Origin: Botryococcus braunii
Taxonomy: Eukaryota; Chlorophyta; Trebouxiophyceae
Length of the DNA: 64,000 bases
NCBI GenBank assembly: GCA_002005505.1
Contig: MVGU01001258.1
Location: 101,323-165,322 of the forward strand
Direction: 5' to 3'
The notes beneath the pieces were generated by a model. It saw nothing but the letters and a program-made list of their open reading frames with translations, was not told the DNA's origin and did not search any database. Numbering within the stretch: position 1 is the stretch's first letter; each line of letters opens with the position of its first letter. The translations under genes were made by a program, and so were the position numbers. This document shows, one piece after another, positions 60,562 to 64,000 of this stretch.

Positions 60562-60838
60562 CTACATTCTTGCCCACAACGTCCCCCAAATTGACTTCTT
60601 CCCAGACCTCTTTGCATGTGGCCCAGCACTCATCCATAGAAGGAGTTCTGGGCATTCATGGAAGGCTGCATTGTCGTGGGAGAAGAGGAGGCTTTCCTCC
60701 ATAATGTCTTGCCTTCTCTGTTGGAAGCTTGTCATGGAGGCGTACACCATTCTCCGTCACCATCTCCTTCATCTTGTCACAAAACTCAGCTTGAATCATG
60801 CCCTTTGCAGCCTTCCCGGGATTATTCTTGACCTGCAC
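60562..60838 (-). pseudogene. Possible transposase relic, unit 1
   Basis: Two overlapping minus-strand frames. One reads LLFSHDNAAFHECPELL, where Asp-Asn-Ala-x-x-His recalls the second catalytic Asp region of Tc1/mariner transposases. The other reads VKNNPGKAAKGMIQAEFCDKM. Lying downstream of the HTH-like ORF on the same strand, they may be its decayed continuation. Weak evidence. Confidence 0.25.
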
Positions 60839-60898
60839 AAGCCAGCTGCTCTCCTCTTCTCCATCTGATGGTTGTTGAGAAGCTTGCGGATCCCCACC

Positions 60899-61303
60899 TT
60901 ACGCTGCTCGGATGGCACGCTCCAAGGTCCTCCTGTGTACTCCTAGCTGGTCCACTCGCTGTTTGATGGTGGGGTGGGCGTGAAGGAATCCCTTAAGACT
61001 TGTGTGGTATACCGACTGACCAGCTGGGTTGAGTTTTCCAACAATTTTGTCTGCAATCTCTTTTGCCAAGGCTGCCGGCACTCTGCAAAGGCGTCCGCAT
61101 CGGGGCCTATCTTTCGTGCTTCCGTACTTGTCCAATTTGGTCCACCATCGCTTGCAGAGCTGTCCAGGCCTTGGAGGCGCATCACCCTTCAGATGGGCAA
61201 CAAGCATTTCTCCAGCTTTGGCTGCATTGTAATTTGCTTGCATGTAGAATCGAGCCCCTGCACTTCGGACATCTAGCGGCCACCCCATTTCCACGGCGGC
61301 CAA
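60899..61303 (-). CDS. HTH-like 134-residue ORF, unit 1
   Basis: Starts MAAVEMGWPLDVRSAG. The middle (KRWWTKLDKYGSTKDRPRCGRLCRVP) resembles the paired-type helix-turn-helix linker of Tc1/mariner transposases, which often read GS-x-x-DRPRSGRP. The C-terminus, HHTIKQRVDQLG-like followed by VHRRTLERAIRAA, could form a second helix-turn-helix. No DDE core is in this ORF. The frame is preserved in both units, but so is all surrounding DNA, so this shows no selection. Could be a transposase N-terminus or a DNA-binding protein derived from one. Confidence 0.4.
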   Translation of the reverse strand: MAAVEMGWPLDVRSAGARFYMQANYNAAKAGEMLVAHLKGDAPPRPGQLCKRWWTKLDKYGSTKDRPRCGRLCRVPAALAKEIADKIVGKLNPAGQSVYHTSLKGFLHAHPTIKQRVDQLGVHRRTLERAIRAA

Positions 61304-61469
61304 GTCCTACCTGATGTGTAACGCCCGAAGTCAGTTACGTCTCACGTACGCCATGATGTAACCTCAAATTTTGCATGCCAAGTCCTTACAACATGTAGCT
61401 TCAATGCTATGTAAAGGGGCCAGTATACATGCACGTGGCAGCAATGAGAGGGGCATGTCCTCGTGTGCT

Positions 61470-62262
61470 ACACCCAAGGACAAATATTTTGTGCAGTTTT
61501 TTGGAGGTCCCCCGTTTTGACGGATTGATTGGCAAAATGTGGGAATTTGTAGAGGGATAGTGGTCCCTTTGGAATCAGTACTCTATAAGCTATTTTTGAG
61601 ATATGAGTTTGTGCCTGCCCCGGACTTGTGTACTTGACAAAATTAGCCGTGCGTGCCGGCGTGGCAGGTTGACTGATTGATTCGAAAAGGGGGGCCACTT
61701 TTCGACAGCACCACACACAAGCGCAGTGACTACGTTTCAAGAAAGACACCCTTCATGTTGTGTGAATAGGGCTATTGATTGCGTGTTCTTAGTTTTAAGC
61801 GCACTCCTTCTTCCCTCGCATCTGTACACGATTTTCACAAGTTGACACCGTTTTCGTTAGAAAAGCTCGCGTTTTGCAGCATATTGCTTGGGCTTTGTTG
61901 TTGATAGATTTGAGAAGCAATTTTGTGTCAGGGGTGGGTGGCAAGGGAGGGACCTGAGCTCCTTTGAGTGCCTCTATGGGGGCCGGGGAAAAGCGGTTTG
62001 TCCTTTGGCACGGGAGGCTCGGACTAGGTGGTGTGTTGTTGGATTAGGGCCCCTAAAGTTGAGAGCTGCAAATCAGGGGGCCATCTTTAATTAGGCATAT
62101 AAGAAAGCACACTGCTGCAAACAGAAATACAATCTCCCCGTGAGGTAGCCCAACGAACAGCCTTGACAATACATTAAACTTGGGTGAATCCCATGCCTGG
62201 CACATGCGCTATAGCACTTTCCCTCGAAGGCAGTGTTGCACAAAATATTTGTCCTTGGGTGT
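61470..62262. repeat. Inverted-repeat-bounded segment, unit 2 (~793 bp)
   Basis: Same structure as at 59028-59830; here the arms extend to 26 bp because the left end reads ACACCC. Flanking bases (CT left, CG right) show no duplication. Confidence 0.65.
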
Positions 62263-62993
62263 CGTAGGCAAGTAAGACAAAACAGAGGTCGATTTTTTAG
62301 CGGAAACCGCCGGATATGGCAAGCGGCACTCTCTAAAAAGCACACAAAGCACTTAAAATGATTACATTCACAGTTAATCATTACCACTCAGTTCGAATTC
62401 TTTTTTATACCGCTCCGTGTCTTGCGAATGGATCAGGATTGGCCACAGGCGCGACCCCATCGACGGGCACGATCATTTTTTACAGATATTATGGGTTTGT
62501 CACAAAGCACTAATAACTCAAAAATCCTTTTACCAACTTTTTTTGCCCAAACAATGGGATGTGATACCTCTAAAGAGGGTGTGACGTTGGCATGTGGAGC
62601 CCACGTGCTACTACCTATAGATTCTCATCCTTGGAGTCGATCTCATGACCCATTCCCCCTAAATGGTCTAGGGATGGACGAGCTGCACCATCTTTGGTAT
62701 CAGTAAAATTGTTTTTGCAGGGTTACAAGAATGTTCAAGGCCAAGCATGCCAAGGAAGGAAGCGTACGCTAGCCAGTACCCCGTCCCGCACGTGCGAGTA
62801 ATTTGATTGTTATTGTACCTCACCGTGCATGATTTTTTAAAAGGTGGTGGTCCACACAGATGTGAGCAAAGGCCTTTGTTAAGTAAACGTTAAAATTTGC
62901 TCATCTTCTCTGGCGCACGTCATGACAAAGCCTTTGGGGCCCAATTGCCCTTGCTCTCTTTAGCCACGTGATGGCACAAATCCAGCAATCTGT
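62263..62993. other. No gene seen (unit 2 middle part)
   Basis: Copy of 59831-60561 with no recognisable feature. Confidence 0.5.
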
Positions 62994-63270
62994 CTACATT
63001 CTTGCCCACAACGTCCCCCAAATTGACTTCTTCCCAGACCTCTTTGCATGTGGCCCAGCACTCATCCATAGAAGGAGTTCTGGGCATTCATGGAAGGCTG
63101 CATTGTCGTGGGAGAAGAGGAGGCTTTCCTCCATAATGTCTTGCCTTCTCTGTTGGAAGCTTGTCATGGAGGCGTACACCATTCTCCGTCACCATCTCCT
63201 TCATCTTGTCACAAAACTCAGCTTGAATCATGCCCTTTGCAGCCTTCCCGGGATTATTCTTGACCTGCAC
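62994..63270 (-). pseudogene. Possible transposase relic, unit 2
   Basis: Copy of 60562-60838, identical in translation (SHDNAAFHECPELL). Confidence 0.25.
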
Positions 63271-63330
63271 AAGCCAGCTGCTCTCCTCTTCTCCATCTGA
63301 TGGTTGTTGAGAAGCTTGCGGATCCCCACC

Positions 63331-63735
63331 TTACGCTGCTCGGATGGCACGCTCCAAGGTCCTCCTGTGTACTCCTAGCTGGTCCACTCGCTGTTTGATG
63401 GTGGGGTGGGCGTGAAGGAATCCCTTAAGACTTGTGTGGTATACCGACTGACCAGCTGGGTTGAGTTTTCCAACAATTTTGTCTGCAATCTCTTTTGCCA
63501 AGGCTGCCGGCACTCTGCAAAGGCGTCCGCATCGGGGCCTATCTTTCGTGCTTCCGTACTTGTCCAATTTGGTCCACCATCGCTTGCAGAGCTGTCCAGG
63601 CCTTGGAGGCGCATCACCCTTCAGATGGGCAACAAGCATTTCTCCAGCTTTGGCTGCATTGTAATTTGCTTGCATGTAGAATCGAGCCCCTGCACTTCGG
63701 ACATCTAGCGGCCACCCCATTTCCACGGCGGCCAA
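63331..63735 (-). CDS. HTH-like 134-residue ORF, unit 2
   Basis: Same protein, residue for residue, as at 60899-61303, including GSTKDRPRCGR and VHRRTLERAIRAA. Same reservations. Confidence 0.4.
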   Translation of the reverse strand: MAAVEMGWPLDVRSAGARFYMQANYNAAKAGEMLVAHLKGDAPPRPGQLCKRWWTKLDKYGSTKDRPRCGRLCRVPAALAKEIADKIVGKLNPAGQSVYHTSLKGFLHAHPTIKQRVDQLGVHRRTLERAIRAA

Positions 63736-64000
63736 GTCCTACCTGATGTGTAACGCCCGAAGTCAGTTACGTCTCACGTACGCCATGATGTAACCTCAAA
63801 TTTTGCATGCCAAGTCCTTACAACATGTAGCTTCAATGCTATGTAAAGGGGCCAGTATACATGCACGTGGCAGCAATGAGAGGGGCATGTCCTCGTGTGC
63901 TACACCCAAGGACAAATATTTTGTGCAGTTTTTTGGAGGTCCCCCGTTTTGACGGATTGATTGGCAAAATGTGGGAATTTGTAGAGGGATAGTGGTCCCT

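Larger units (their letters stand above)
59028..64000 (+). repeat. Tandem array of ~2.43-kb units, continuing past the window
   Basis: Unit 1 starts about 59029 and is 2443 bp; unit 2 starts at 61472 and is 2432 bp; unit 3 starts at 63904 and is cut by the window end. Units 1 and 2 differ by an 11-bp indel near 59250 and a couple of substitutions near 59145 and 59282. Each holds an ~800-bp inverted-repeat-bounded part and a ~1.6-kb part with a minus-strand ORF. Either a satellite-like local amplification or an assembly duplication. Confidence 0.95.

Overview
This 64-kb window comes from a eukaryotic nuclear genome and is almost entirely nested LTR retrotransposons; no host gene is recognised with confidence. 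A green alga, probably a chlorophyte, is the best guess. The pentamer TGTAA, the usual chlorophyte poly(A) signal, sits at a fixed place in every copia LTR family here and also occurs near the 3' ends of the gypsy-1, -2 and -3 LTRs. The gypsy elements include plant/alga-type chromoviruses. The copia primer-binding site matches the anticodon arm of initiator tRNA-Met. The species cannot be named from sequence alone.

Layout. (1) 1-2557: 3' part of copia A with its LTR, then LTR-like remnant B (about 3112-3966). (2) 4459-17476 (minus): copia C copy 1, split by gypsy-1 (6531-12857, TSD GCAAC). (3) 17477-21415 (minus): older copia C2, interrupted by copia C copy 1 and by a 522-bp TRIM (19462-19983, TSD ATGAG). 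(4) 21519-29660 (plus): two gypsy-2 chromoviruses sharing one LTR. (5) 29661-32358 (minus): 5' end of copia D, whose LTR holds a solo LTR of family E. (6) 32359-40035 (minus): copia C copy 2, carrying gypsy-3 (32427-37853, TSD CAAAA). (7) 40036-42565 (plus): 3' half of a family-E copia, joined head to head. (8) 42829-49841 (plus): copia C copy 3, complete with two 694-bp LTRs. (9) 49842 to about 57980 (plus): gypsy-4, with a PHD finger between RNase H and integrase. (10) 57991-58845: two unassigned ORFs. (11) 59028-64000: a tandem array of nearly identical 2.43-kb units running off the end.

How the parts work. Each autonomous design has gag (capsid plus CCHC knuckle where visible), protease, reverse transcriptase, RNase H and integrase. 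Order is PR-IN-RT-RH in copia and PR-RT-RH-IN in gypsy. Nearly all copies are disabled by stops, frameshifts, deletions or nesting. Gypsy-3 has an intact gag, a wrecked pol and almost identical LTRs, so it probably moved using enzymes made by another element.

The most unusual signal is shared copia LTR anatomy. Seven LTR families or copies of diverged sequence each carry a 135-290 bp segment twice. The first copy ends in CAG followed by GT (one copy has TT), the second ends in CAG, and the offset is usually 328-332 bp. TGTAA stands a few bases before the second copy every time. This looks like an intron-like or regenerating module inside the LTR. In the copia C family the LTR end also mimics the tRNA segment that pairs with the adjacent primer-binding site.
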